In this document: positions 1-7,939 of the stretch, piece by piece
Layout: every line of letters starts with the position of its first letter
Position numbering within the stretch: the stretch's first letter is position 1
Source of the DNA: Bradyrhizobium sp. SRL28
Lineage (GTDB): Bacteria > Pseudomonadota > Alphaproteobacteria > Rhizobiales > Xanthobacteraceae
Direction: 5' to 3'
Length of the DNA: 64,000 nt
NCBI RefSeq assembly: GCF_018596315.1
Contig: NZ_JAHEAG010000025.1
Span: forward strand, 49,295-113,294
The notes under the pieces: generated by a model
What the model was told of the DNA's origin: nothing
The model's database searches: none
The model's input: the letters and a program-made list of their open reading frames with translations, nothing else
Made by a program: the position numbers and the translations under genes

Positions 1-1
1 G

Positions 2-448
2 ATCGAGAACACGCCCTCGCTCGGCGGTCAGCAGGCGCCCTACACGCTGATCCAGCTCTTCATGTTCCGCGAGAAGCTGAGAACCTTCGAGCCGATGAAC
101 GAGATGGCAAAGCCGCTGACCGACGACGATCTCCGTCTCTTCTCCGATTTCATCGCCAAGATGCCCAAGCCCGCGCCATCAGAGGAGGCCGGCGAGCCCG
201 CGCGGATGCAGCGCGGGCAGGCGCTGGTGCAGCAGCACCGCTGCGACACCTGTCACAACCTCGATCTTTCCGGCAAGGAGAACGTCCCGCGCATCGCCAA
301 CCAGCGCGAGGACTATCTCGCCAAGACCCTTGCCGAGTACAAGGACAACAGCCGTCGCGGCTATGATGCCAGCATGGCCGACGTGATGGCGCCGATCGCG
401 CCGGGGCAGATCGCCGATCTCGCCTATTACATCGCCCGCCTGCGCTAA
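2..448 (+). CDS. c-type cytochrome, C-terminal part (5' end outside window)
   Basis: The reading frame is open from the first base, so the gene begins upstream of the window. The visible part is a class I cytochrome c domain: a CDTCH haem-attachment motif at about 242-256, followed by a helical segment ending in DLAYYIARLR, the usual C-terminal helix of small soluble cytochromes of the c4/c553 type. An upstream stretch rich in helix (MFREKLRTFEPMNEM) suggests a preceding second cytochrome domain, as in dihaem c4 proteins, but its haem motif is not in view. Role: periplasmic electron transfer. The partner oxidase or dehydrogenase cannot be seen. Confidence 0.85.
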   Translation: MENTPSLGGQQAPYTLIQLFMFREKLRTFEPMNEMAKPLTDDDLRLFSDFIAKMPKPAPSEEAGEPARMQRGQALVQQHRCDTCHNLDLSGKENVPRIANQREDYLAKTLAEYKDNSRRGYDASMADVMAPIAPGQIADLAYYIARLR

Positions 449-499
449 ATCCGGGCGGCGTCTCCGCTGGCATTGCCCTGCGCCCGGCGCTGGATTTCT

Positions 500-555
500 G
501 ATTTGACGCGTTTTCTTGGCGCGAACCGGTTTCCACTTCGCTGGAAAACGCTCTA
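500..555. repeat. short intergenic inverted repeat
   Basis: An 8-bp arm GCGTTTTC at 508-515 is mirrored by GAAAACGC at 544-551 around a conserved-looking centre (gcgaaccggtttccacttcg). I recognise this as a short element scattered between genes in Bradyrhizobium and Rhodopseudomonas genomes. It lies just upstream of the amidase gene. Function unknown. Confidence 0.6.
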
Positions 556-583
556 AAAGGGCGGCAATCGGATGGAGTATTGC

Positions 584-1975
584 ATGCAGGATCTATGGCG
601 CCTGTCGGCCGCGGAAATGGCCGGGCTGATCAGGTCGAAGAAAGTCTCGGCGAAGGAGGCGGCGACTGCGGCGCTGGCGCGGCTTGACGCGGTCAACCCC
701 AAAATCAATGCCGTCGTCGATCACCGGCCTGAGGACGTCCTGGCGCAGGCTTCCGCCGTCGATGCTGCCATCGGACGCGGCGAAGATGTCGGTCCGCTCG
801 GCGGCGTGCCCGTTACGGTGAAGGTCAATATCGACCAGGAAGGCTTTGCCACCACCAACGGGCTGAAGCTGCAGCGCGACGCCATCGCCAAGAGCAACAG
901 CCCGGTGATCGACAATTTGCGCAAATCCGGCGCCGTCATTCTGGGGCGCACCAACTGCCCGGCGTTCTCCTATCGCTGGTTCACCACCAACCTCATTCAT
1001 GGCGACACCAAGAACCCGCGCGACCCCGGCATCACGCCAGGCGGCTCGTCCGGCGGGGCGGGGGCTGCGGTCGCGGCCGGCATCGGGCATATCGCGCACG
1101 GCACCGATATCGCGGGATCGATCCGCTATCCCGCCTACGCCTGCGGCGTGCACGGCCTGCGCCCGACCATGGGACGCATCGCGGCGTTCAACGCGGCGCT
1201 CCCCGAACGGCCGATCGGACCACAGATCAGCGCCGTCTCCGGCCCGCTGGCGCGCACCATTGGCGATATCAGGATCGCGCTGGCTGCGATGTCGGCCAGC
1301 GATTATCGCGATCCCTGGTGGGTTCCGGCGCCGCTCGAAGGGCCGGCGATGCCCAAGCGTGTCGCGATGTGTCTCAACCCTGATGGCCTCGATCCCGTCC
1401 CCGAAGTGAAGGCCGCGGTAGCCGATGCCGGCAAGCGGCTCGCGCGCGCGGGCTGGATCGTCGAGGAAATCGCCAACCCGCCGCCGCTGCGCGAGGCCGC
1501 CGATCTGCAGACGAAACTCTGGCTCGGCGACGGCTACGAAGCGCAACTGGAAGCCGCCGAGCGCGAAGGCGATCCCGGCGCGCTGGCCTGCCTGCGCGGG
1601 AACCGCGCGAAAGTGCATCCGTTCGACCTGTCGAAGGCGCTGACGCGGCGCGCGACGCTGACGCGCGAATGGCTGACGTTCTTCGAAAAATACGCCGTGT
1701 TGCTGATGCCGGTATCAGGCGAATTGCCGTTCCCCGATCAGCTCGACCGCAAGGACGAGGCGTCGTTTGCGCGCGTCTGGCATGCGCAATTGCCGCAGAT
1801 TGCCATTCCCTTCATGGGGCTGCCCGGGCTAACGGTTTCGACAGGTTTGGTCGGACGCGTGCCCGTTGGCGTGCAGCTCGTCGCCGGCCGCTACCGCGAA
1901 GATCTGTGCCTCGCCGCGGGCGAAGCGATCGAAGCCGGTGGAACTCCCTCGGCGGTGATAGACCCTGCGGGTTAA
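584..1975 (+). CDS. amidase signature family hydrolase
   Basis: Amidase-signature enzyme of 463 residues that hydrolyses a C-N amide bond in the cytoplasm. The full Lys-cisSer-Ser triad is visible: K80 in VPVTVKVNID, S155 in the GGSSGG loop and nucleophile S179 in DIAGSIRYP. The Gly/Ser-rich signature runs through residues 153-185. The start at 584 is chosen because GGAG at 574-577 lies 6 nt upstream; an ATG at 572 in the same frame is the alternative. The substrate cannot be told from sequence. The family includes acetamidase, indoleacetamide hydrolase and GatA, but there is no GatB/GatC nearby, so a tRNA amidotransferase role is unlikely. It lies 15 bp upstream of glutathione peroxidase on the same strand. 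Confidence 0.88.
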   Translation: MQDLWRLSAAEMAGLIRSKKVSAKEAATAALARLDAVNPKINAVVDHRPEDVLAQASAVDAAIGRGEDVGPLGGVPVTVKVNIDQEGFATTNGLKLQRDAIAKSNSPVIDNLRKSGAVILGRTNCPAFSYRWFTTNLIHGDTKNPRDPGITPGGSSGGAGAAVAAGIGHIAHGTDIAGSIRYPAYACGVHGLRPTMGRIAAFNAALPERPIGPQISAVSGPLARTIGDIRIALAAMSASDYRDPWWVPAPLEGPAMPKRVAMCLNPDGLDPVPEVKAAVADAGKRLARAGWIVEEIANPPPLREAADLQTKLWLGDGYEAQLEAAEREGDPGALACLRGNRAKVHPFDLSKALTRRATLTREWLTFFEKYAVLLMPVSGELPFPDQLDRKDEASFARVWHAQLPQIAIPFMGLPGLTVSTGLVGRVPVGVQLVAGRYREDLCLAAGEAIEAGGTPSAVIDPAG

Positions 1976-1990
1976 CTTTGAGAGACCACG

Positions 1991-2467
1991 ATGCCAGGCG
2001 TTTACGATTTTGCGGCGAATTCACTCGCCGGCGAAGAGGTTTCGCTGAAGCGGTTTGAAGGTCAGGTGCTCCTGATCGTCAACACCGCGAGCGCCTGCGG
2101 GTTCACACCGCAGTATAAGGGCCTCGAGCAATTGCAGCGCGAGCTCGGGCCGCGTGGCTTTGCGGTGCTCGGTTTTCCCTGCAACCAGTTCGGCGGGCAG
2201 GAGCCGGGCGACGCCAAACAGATCGGAGAGTTTTGCGAACGCAAATATGACGTGACGTTTCCGATGTTCGCCAAGATCGATGTCAACGGCAGCCATGCGC
2301 ATCCGTTGTTCAATCATCTGAAGAATGAGAAATCGGGGCTGCTCGGTTCGTCGATCAAATGGAATTTCACCAAATTCCTGGTCGACCGATCGGGCAAGGT
2401 GGTCGGGCGCTACGCACCGACCGTTACACCCGAGGGGCTACGAAGAGAAATCGAGGCACTGCTGTGA
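1991..2467 (+). CDS. glutathione peroxidase family protein (Cys type)
   Basis: Thiol peroxidase of the glutathione peroxidase fold, 158 residues, the normal bacterial length. The peroxidatic residue is Cys rather than selenocysteine: C36 in NTASACGFTPQY. The other catalytic-site signatures are present: the GFPCNQFGGQEPG loop with its Gln, and the IKWNFTKFLV block with Trp and Asn. It reduces hydrogen peroxide or lipid hydroperoxides. Many bacterial members use thioredoxin rather than glutathione, and the sequence does not decide this. No signal peptide is seen. Its stop overlaps the start of the next gene, indicating translational coupling. Confidence 0.92.
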   Translation: MPGVYDFAANSLAGEEVSLKRFEGQVLLIVNTASACGFTPQYKGLEQLQRELGPRGFAVLGFPCNQFGGQEPGDAKQIGEFCERKYDVTFPMFAKIDVNGSHAHPLFNHLKNEKSGLLGSSIKWNFTKFLVDRSGKVVGRYAPTVTPEGLRREIEALL

Positions 2468-2733
2468 GCGAGACCAACAAAGCGATGAACGACCAATTTC
2501 CCGACCGCCTCTCGGTCGATCCGGACAGCCCGTATTACAACGCCGACATCCTTGCGCGCGACGTCGGCATTCGCTTCAAGGGCGTCGAGAAGACCAATGT
2601 CGAGGAATACTGCATCAGCGAGGGCTGGGTGCGCGTCACCGCCGGCAACGCCAAGGACCGCTACGGCAACCCGCTGACGATCAAGGTGCACGGCCCGGTC
2701 GAGCCGTATTTCCGCGACAAGGCGCCGTCCTGA
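2464..2733 (+). CDS. DUF3297 family protein
   Basis: Small protein of 89 residues matching the DUF3297 family as I recall it, with conserved blocks DRLSVDPDSPYYNAD, GVEKTNVEEYC and EGWVRV. The function of the family is unknown. The GTG at 2464 overlaps the TGA of the upstream peroxidase gene, the usual geometry of coupled translation, so I choose it over the in-frame ATG at 2485. Mixed acidic and basic composition with no membrane segment or signal peptide suggests a cytoplasmic protein. Confidence 0.8.
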   Translation: MSETNKAMNDQFPDRLSVDPDSPYYNADILARDVGIRFKGVEKTNVEEYCISEGWVRVTAGNAKDRYGNPLTIKVHGPVEPYFRDKAPS

Positions 2734-2743
2734 CGTTCACATT

Positions 2744-2856
2744 CGTCATTGCCTGCGACAAACGCGAAGCGTTTGCGCAAGGGAGCGAAGCGACGAAGCA
2801 ATCCATCCCTCCGTGCACGCCGCTCAATGGATTGCTTCGCTTCGCTCGCAATGACG
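2744..2856. repeat. palindromic repeat, family D (copy 1)
   Basis: Long imperfect inverted repeat. The left arm starts CGTCATTGCCTGCGACAAAC and the right arm ends GCTCGCAATGACG, meeting at ATGGATTGCTTCG-type inner arms. A second copy in opposite orientation is at 23321-23431. It sits between DUF3297 and the tartrate dehydratase gene and may act as a transcriptional boundary, although no T-run follows. Confidence 0.8.
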
Positions 2857-2879
2857 ACAGAGACTGAAAGCACAATTTA

Positions 2880-4049
2880 ATGTCCGTCCGTATCGTCGAC
2901 GTCTGCGAAATCACAAAACCGATCTCCTCGCCGATCCGCAACGCCTATATCGACTTCACCAAGATGACGACGAGCCTCGTCGCCGTCGTCACCGACGCCG
3001 TTCGCGACGGCAAGCGCGTCGTCGGCTATGGCTTCAACTCGAACGGCCGTTACGGGCAGGGCGGGCTGATCCGCGAACGCTTTGCGCCGCGGCTGAAAGA
3101 GGCTGACCCGAAAACGCTGCTCGATGCCAGCGGCGGCAATCTCGATCCGGACAAGGTCTGGGCCGCCATGATGTCGAACGAGAAGCCGGGCGGCCATGGC
3201 GAGCGCTCGGTCGCGGTCGGCACCATCGACATGGCGGTGTGGGACGCGGTGGCGAAGATCGCGGGCAAGCCGCTGTTCCGGCTGCTCGCTGAGCGTCACG
3301 GCCTCAAGGCCGATCCGCGTGTGTTCGTGTATGCCGCCGGCGGTTACTATTATCCCGGCAAGGACCTGTCGGCGCTGCGCGGCGAAATGCGCGGCTATCT
3401 CGACCGCGGCTACAACGTCGTGAAGATGAAGATCGGCGGCGCGCCGATCGCGGAAGATCGCGAGCGCATCGAATCTGTCTTGAAGGAGATCGGCAGTCAG
3501 ACACAACTCGCCGTCGACGCCAATGGCCGCTTCGATCTCGAGACGGCGATTGCTTATGCAAAAATGCTGCGGGAGTATCCGCTGTTCTGGTACGAGGAGG
3601 CCGGCGATCCCCTCGACTTCGCGCTGCAGGCCGCTTTGGCCGAATTCTATCCAGCGCCGATGGCGACCGGCGAGAATCTATTCAGCCATCAGGACGCGAA
3701 AAATCTGATCCGCTATGGCGGCATGCGGCCGGACCGCGACTGGCTGCAATTCGATTGCGCATTGTCCTATGGTCTGTGCGAATACCAGCGCATGCTGGCG
3801 GTTTTGAAGACCCACGGCTGGTCGCCGAGCCGCTGCATCCCGCATGGCGGGCACCAGATGTCGCTCAATATCGCGGCCGGTCTCGGGCTTGGCGGCAATG
3901 AGAGCTATCCCGACCTGTTCCAGCCTTATGGCGGTTTCCCGGACGGTGTTCGTGTCGAGAACGGTCACATCACCATGCCGGATCTGCCGGGTATCGGCTT
4001 CGAGGGGAAATCCGATCTCTATGCGCAGATGAAGGCGCTGGCGGTGTAA
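2880..4049 (+). CDS. tarD: D(-)-tartrate dehydratase (enolase superfamily)
   Basis: Enolase-superfamily dehydratase of 389 residues that converts D-tartrate to oxaloacetate with a Mg2+ ion. The length and the residue numbering match what I recall of the biochemically characterised Bradyrhizobium japonicum TarD: general base K184 in VVKMKIGG, metal ligands D213 (VDANG), E239 (YEE) and E265 (TGEN), and H322 in the IPHGGHQ segment. The N-terminal capping domain covers residues 1-125 and the barrel the remainder. The start gives the expected N-terminus MSVRIVDV, although no clear ribosome-binding site precedes it. It is followed 60 bp later by serA on the same strand. No transporter for tartrate is adjacent. 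Confidence 0.93.
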   Translation: MSVRIVDVCEITKPISSPIRNAYIDFTKMTTSLVAVVTDAVRDGKRVVGYGFNSNGRYGQGGLIRERFAPRLKEADPKTLLDASGGNLDPDKVWAAMMSNEKPGGHGERSVAVGTIDMAVWDAVAKIAGKPLFRLLAERHGLKADPRVFVYAAGGYYYPGKDLSALRGEMRGYLDRGYNVVKMKIGGAPIAEDRERIESVLKEIGSQTQLAVDANGRFDLETAIAYAKMLREYPLFWYEEAGDPLDFALQAALAEFYPAPMATGENLFSHQDAKNLIRYGGMRPDRDWLQFDCALSYGLCEYQRMLAVLKTHGWSPSRCIPHGGHQMSLNIAAGLGLGGNESYPDLFQPYGGFPDGVRVENGHITMPDLPGIGFEGKSDLYAQMKALAV

Positions 4050-4109
4050 GGGGACGGACTTCCAGGCCGCCAGTTTACCAATCGACTATCTCTAAAGGAC
4101 GCCGCGATC

Positions 4110-5375
4110 TTGACCAGCAAACTTTCTCTTCCCCAACTCTCGCTCTCGAAGGACAAGATCCGGGTCTTGCTTCTCGAAGGGGTCAACGACAGCGCCGTGC
4201 AGATGATAGAGGCTGCGGGCTATTCCAACATGACTCGCTTGTCCAAGGCGCTTGAGGGCGATGCGCTCAAGGAAGCCATCAAAGGCGTGCACCTGCTGGG
4301 CATCCGCTCACGCACGCAGATCACCACGGATGTTCTCGAGGCCGCGGACCGGCTCATCGCGATCGGATGCTTCAGCGTCGGCACCAATCAGGTGGATATT
4401 GACGCCGCTCGCCGAAGCGGGATCCCCGTGTTTAACGCACCGTTTTCCAACACGCGAAGCGTGGCAGAACTGGTGATAGGTGAGATCGTCATCCTGCTGC
4501 GCCGGATCGTCTCGCGTTCCAACGCAGCGCATGAGGGGCGCTGGGACAAGTCTGCAAACGACAGCTATGAGGTGAGGGGCAAGACGCTCGGCATCATCGG
4601 ATACGGCAACATCGGCTCGCAGCTCTCGAATCTCGCGGAAGCGCTGGGAATGAGGGTGATTTTCTACGATCACACCGACAAGCTTCGTCATGGCAACACC
4701 GAGCCGACCGCGAGCTTGCGTGATCTGCTGGCACAAAGCGACGTCGTGACGTTGCATGTGCCGGAGACATCAGCCACACATGGGATGATCGGACGCGAGG
4801 AGATTGCGGCGATCAAGCGTGGCGCGTATTTCATCAACAACAGTCGCGGTACGGTCGTTGATCTGGAGGCGCTCGCGGACGCGCTGCGCGAAGGCAGGCT
4901 TCGCGGTGCCGCGGTTGACGTTTTTCCGGTCGAGCCACGTTCGAACGCGGATCGCTTCGCATCGCCGCTGCAGGGCCTGGAAAATGTTATTCTGACGCCA
5001 CACATCGGCGGTTCGACCGAAGAGGCGCAAGAACGCATCGGTGCCGAAGTTGCACGCAAGCTTGTCGATTACAGCGATTCCGGTTCGACGATGGGCGCTG
5101 TCAATTTCCCGCAGGTTCAGCTACCGCCGCGGCCATTGGGGACGCGGTTCATTCAGGTGCAGCGCAATCTGCCGGGCATGCTGGGGCGTTTGAACGAAGT
5201 GCTCGCGCGCCACGCCGTCAACATTGCTGCTCAATATTACGAGACCGACCACGACGTCGGCTATGTGGTTCTCGACGCAGATGCCTCCGCAGCCGATGGC
5301 CAGCGTGTGCTTGCGGACATCCGATCTCTGGAGGGCACCATTCGCGCCCGACTGCTCTATGAATACAAGGTCTGA
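4110..5375 (+). CDS. serA: phosphoglycerate dehydrogenase, short ACT type
   Basis: D-3-phosphoglycerate dehydrogenase, the first step of serine synthesis, 421 residues. It resembles the 410-residue Escherichia coli type (catalytic domain plus one ACT domain) rather than the roughly 530-residue form usual in alphaproteobacteria. The NAD-binding fold carries GIIGYGNIGSQ; catalytic residues appear as the Arg in NNSRGTVVD, the Glu in DVFPVEP and the His in LTPHIGGST. The C-terminal ACT domain (about 345-421) ends IRARLLYEYKV and would bind serine as feedback inhibitor. The best start is a TTG at 4110 behind aaagga; no good ATG is available nearby. It could be a second SerA paralogue in this genome. 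Confidence 0.88.
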   Translation: MTSKLSLPQLSLSKDKIRVLLLEGVNDSAVQMIEAAGYSNMTRLSKALEGDALKEAIKGVHLLGIRSRTQITTDVLEAADRLIAIGCFSVGTNQVDIDAARRSGIPVFNAPFSNTRSVAELVIGEIVILLRRIVSRSNAAHEGRWDKSANDSYEVRGKTLGIIGYGNIGSQLSNLAEALGMRVIFYDHTDKLRHGNTEPTASLRDLLAQSDVVTLHVPETSATHGMIGREEIAAIKRGAYFINNSRGTVVDLEALADALREGRLRGAAVDVFPVEPRSNADRFASPLQGLENVILTPHIGGSTEEAQERIGAEVARKLVDYSDSGSTMGAVNFPQVQLPPRPLGTRFIQVQRNLPGMLGRLNEVLARHAVNIAAQYYETDHDVGYVVLDADASAADGQRVLADIRSLEGTIRARLLYEYKV

Positions 5376-5428
5376 GCCTGAAAAAACTGGCGACCGAGAA
5401 ATCCTGAGCCTCGGCGATTGGCGAAAAG

Positions 5429-6781
5429 CTACGACAGCCGCATATCCAGCAGCCGCCGCCCCTCGGTCTTGAGCATTTTCTTCACTGAGCTCGACGCAGC
5501 GATCTCGCCCTGGTTGGCGTAGGCCTCGTGGTTCTTCTCGATATCTTCGAGGCGGTAGAGATAGTTGACCATGAAGCCTGCGGATTCGCGCAGGCCCTTG
5601 GGCGAGAGGTCGCCGAGCCAGTCGATCTTCTCCAGCCGCGCGCCGTTGCCTATATGGAAGCGCGCCACCGAGTCGATCAGCCTGCCTTTTGACGTGCGGG
5701 CTTTCAGGAAATAATGCGCGGCCAGCGGCTCCAGCACGGCGCGTAGTTGCGCGGTCAGTTCCGTATCCTCGAACCAGTCCGGTCTGTCGAGGCTTTCCAT
5801 CAGCGCGCGTTCCTCGTCGCTGACCGGGACATCGTCGGCCTTTTTCAGCCATTGCATGAAGCCCGGTACCGGCGACAGCGTGATGAACGTATCCAGCTTC
5901 GGCAATTCGCGCCGCAACTCCTCGACCACCTGCTTGATCAGGAAGCTGCCGAAGGAAATGCCGCCAAGCCCTTTTTGCGTATTCGAGATCGAATAGAACA
6001 CGGCGGTGCGCGCGCGTTCGATCGGCACCAACTGACGCTCGGCGGCGAGCAGCGGCGCGATCGCGGTAGGGATCGTCTCGGTCAGCGCGACCTCGACGAA
6101 GATCAGCGGTTCGTCGTTGAGCTGGGGATGGAAGAAGGCGTAGCAGCGGCGGTCAACGGGATCGATGCGGCGGCGCAAATCGTTCCAGTCACGGATTTCG
6201 TGCACGGCTTCATAACGGATGATCTGTTCCAGAATGTTCGCTGGCGTCGACCAGTCGATCCTGCGTAGCACGAGAAATCCCCTGTTGAACCAAGAAGACA
6301 GCAAATGCACGACGTCGCGGTCGAGCGCGGCCAGATCCTTGTTGCCCTTCATGAGGGCAAGCAGGTCGGCGCGCATCGCCACCAGATCGCTGGTGCCGCC
6401 GGGCGCGCGGTTGAGCCGGCGGATCAGCTCCTGCCGCTGCGGCTCGGAAGCAAAGTGAAGATCGCTGGCATCGCTGTCGTTCGGCTGGCTGCGCCAGCTC
6501 TCGATGGCCTGCGACAGTTTTTCGCGGTCGGGGCCGAAGTCTCTCGCCAGCGTTTCGAAGAAGGTGAGCCGGCCGGCGGCGTCGAGGTCGTGGTAGCGGT
6601 CGAGCACGTCGCGCGCCATCGCGGTGCCGGACGCTTCGCCGCGGCCGGACAGCAGCGCCTTGCATAGTTCAAGCAGTTCGGAGGCGTCCTGGCGGGCGAC
6701 CGACGGCTCGCCCCGGCGCAGCAGCGTGCGGCCACGTTCTGATATCGTCGAGAGAAGGTCGGAAAAAAAGGCGTTGGCCAT
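5429..6781 (-). CDS. malonyl-CoA decarboxylase
   Basis: Converts malonyl-CoA to acetyl-CoA and CO2; 450 residues from the ATG at 6781 (MANAFFSDLLST). The all-helical N-terminal domain (about 1-155) is followed by the GNAT-like catalytic domain. Family hallmarks visible are the HPQLNDEPLIFVEVAL block, SISNTQKGLGGISFG, the TLSPVPGF segment, and FHIGNGARLEKIDW carrying the catalytic His. A longer in-frame start at 6880 adds residues with no similarity to the family. In rhizobia the homologue MatA works with malonyl-CoA synthetase and a malonate carrier, but neither is next to it here, so a role in malonyl-CoA disposal generally is the safer reading. It converges on serA. Confidence 0.92.
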   Translation of the reverse strand: MANAFFSDLLSTISERGRTLLRRGEPSVARQDASELLELCKALLSGRGEASGTAMARDVLDRYHDLDAAGRLTFFETLARDFGPDREKLSQAIESWRSQPNDSDASDLHFASEPQRQELIRRLNRAPGGTSDLVAMRADLLALMKGNKDLAALDRDVVHLLSSWFNRGFLVLRRIDWSTPANILEQIIRYEAVHEIRDWNDLRRRIDPVDRRCYAFFHPQLNDEPLIFVEVALTETIPTAIAPLLAAERQLVPIERARTAVFYSISNTQKGLGGISFGSFLIKQVVEELRRELPKLDTFITLSPVPGFMQWLKKADDVPVSDEERALMESLDRPDWFEDTELTAQLRAVLEPLAAHYFLKARTSKGRLIDSVARFHIGNGARLEKIDWLGDLSPKGLRESAGFMVNYLYRLEDIEKNHEAYANQGEIAASSSVKKMLKTEGRRLLDMRLS

Positions 6782-6898
6782 GCGGGCGGGTCGAATCCAG
6801 TGAGTGTCCCGGAATCCTATACGGAATTTAGGGCGCTGCCGATCACAATCAAGCGCATGGATCGTACGGAAATATGTCATGTCTCGAAACTATATGTC

Positions 6899-7063
6899 GT
6901 CATGGCCGGGCATAGACGTCCGAAGGACGGCGTCGCTTCCACTCGCCTATGCCCGACCATCCATCTCCTTGGAAAAAGCTTTTCACAGAGAGCGATGGAT
7001 ACGAAGGTTTTCCCGAGTTGGCACGCGGAAGCTTAGCGGAGGCGGCAAGCCCGCGTATGACGA
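6899..7063. repeat. palindromic repeat (GGCCGGGCATAG type)
   Basis: Inverted arms TGGCCGGGCATAG near 6903 and CTATGCCCGACCA near 6947, followed by a degenerate second half ending near GTATGACGAT. I recognise the motif from intergenic repeats in Bradyrhizobium. It fills the gap between malonyl-CoA decarboxylase and the AraC regulator. Confidence 0.55.
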
Positions 7064-7070
7064 TTCCGCA

Positions 7071-7880
7071 TTACTCCTTCCCGGCAAATTCCGTCGGCGT
7101 TTTTCCGGTAACCTGCCGGAAGGCATGGGAAAACGCAGGCACACTGGCGTAGCCCAAATCCGAGGCAAGCTGCTTGACCGAGACGGCTGCGTCCGTCGAC
7201 AGCTTCTCGATGGCCGCCGCGATCCGGGCGCGCTGGCACCAGCTCTTGAAGCTCAATTGCGTCTCGGCTGAGAACAGGCGTGACAGCGTCCGTACCGAGG
7301 TGCCGACCTCGCGCGCCAGCGTCTCGATCTCATGGTCGCCGGTCGGGTCCGCGAGCACGATGTCGGCAGCGCGCCGGCAGCGCGGCTCATGCGGCAGCGG
7401 GATGAAGGTCGCGGAATCCTCCGCCTGGTCCAATTCCATCATCGCCAGCCGCAGCAGAAGCGTGGTTCGTTCCCGGTCGGTGCGATCATCGAACAAGGCG
7501 AGAATGGTCTGGTGCAGCAGCGGCGACACCCGCACCACGAATTCCGCATCGAGGCTGTGGCTGCGCGCTTCGCGCTGCAGCCAGTCGAGTTCGAAATAGA
7601 GCGTCCGCATCTCGATATCGGCGAGCACGTCGATCGCATGTTCCGACAGCGCAGGGACCCAGACCGCGCGATCCGGCGGCACCAGCCAGCGGCCTTTTGG
7701 GGTCGTCACCTGCATCGTGCCTTTGGCCGCATAGACCAACTGCGCCTCGCGGTGCATGTGGGTGTCGATCCGGAAGCCCTTCCGGTAGCTGTTGGCGATC
7801 ATGTGGATGCCGTCGCCGGTGGAGATGCGGCGCCCGATAATGGCGGCAATTGGCTTTTCGGCGATATTCATTGGCGACAT
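7071..7880 (-). CDS. AraC family transcriptional regulator (cupin sensor)
   Basis: 269-residue regulator. An N-terminal cupin-like sensor (about 25-110) has a His-rich strand (DTHMHREAQLVYAAKG) and LVPPDRAVWVP typical of the AraC effector domain. Two helix-turn-helix motifs follow at about 185-265, with the second helix pair ending in the family signature VKQLASDLGYASVPAFSHAFRQVTG. It is divergent from the MFS permease at 7940 with 59 bp between starts, the standard layout for a regulator and the exporter it controls. The inducer is unknown. Confidence 0.9.
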   Translation of the reverse strand: MSPMNIAEKPIAAIIGRRISTGDGIHMIANSYRKGFRIDTHMHREAQLVYAAKGTMQVTTPKGRWLVPPDRAVWVPALSEHAIDVLADIEMRTLYFELDWLQREARSHSLDAEFVVRVSPLLHQTILALFDDRTDRERTTLLLRLAMMELDQAEDSATFIPLPHEPRCRRAADIVLADPTGDHEIETLAREVGTSVRTLSRLFSAETQLSFKSWCQRARIAAAIEKLSTDAAVSVKQLASDLGYASVPAFSHAFRQVTGKTPTEFAGKE

Positions 7881-7939
7881 CCCGTCAGGACAACCCCGTA
7901 TAACCTATTTCTGAAAATTGCGGGATTCGGGAATCGACC

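Noticed and set aside
593..1618. Long minus-strand open frame over the amidase gene
   Set aside because: High-GC antisense shadow; its product has no recognisable domain, while the plus strand has full amidase motifs.
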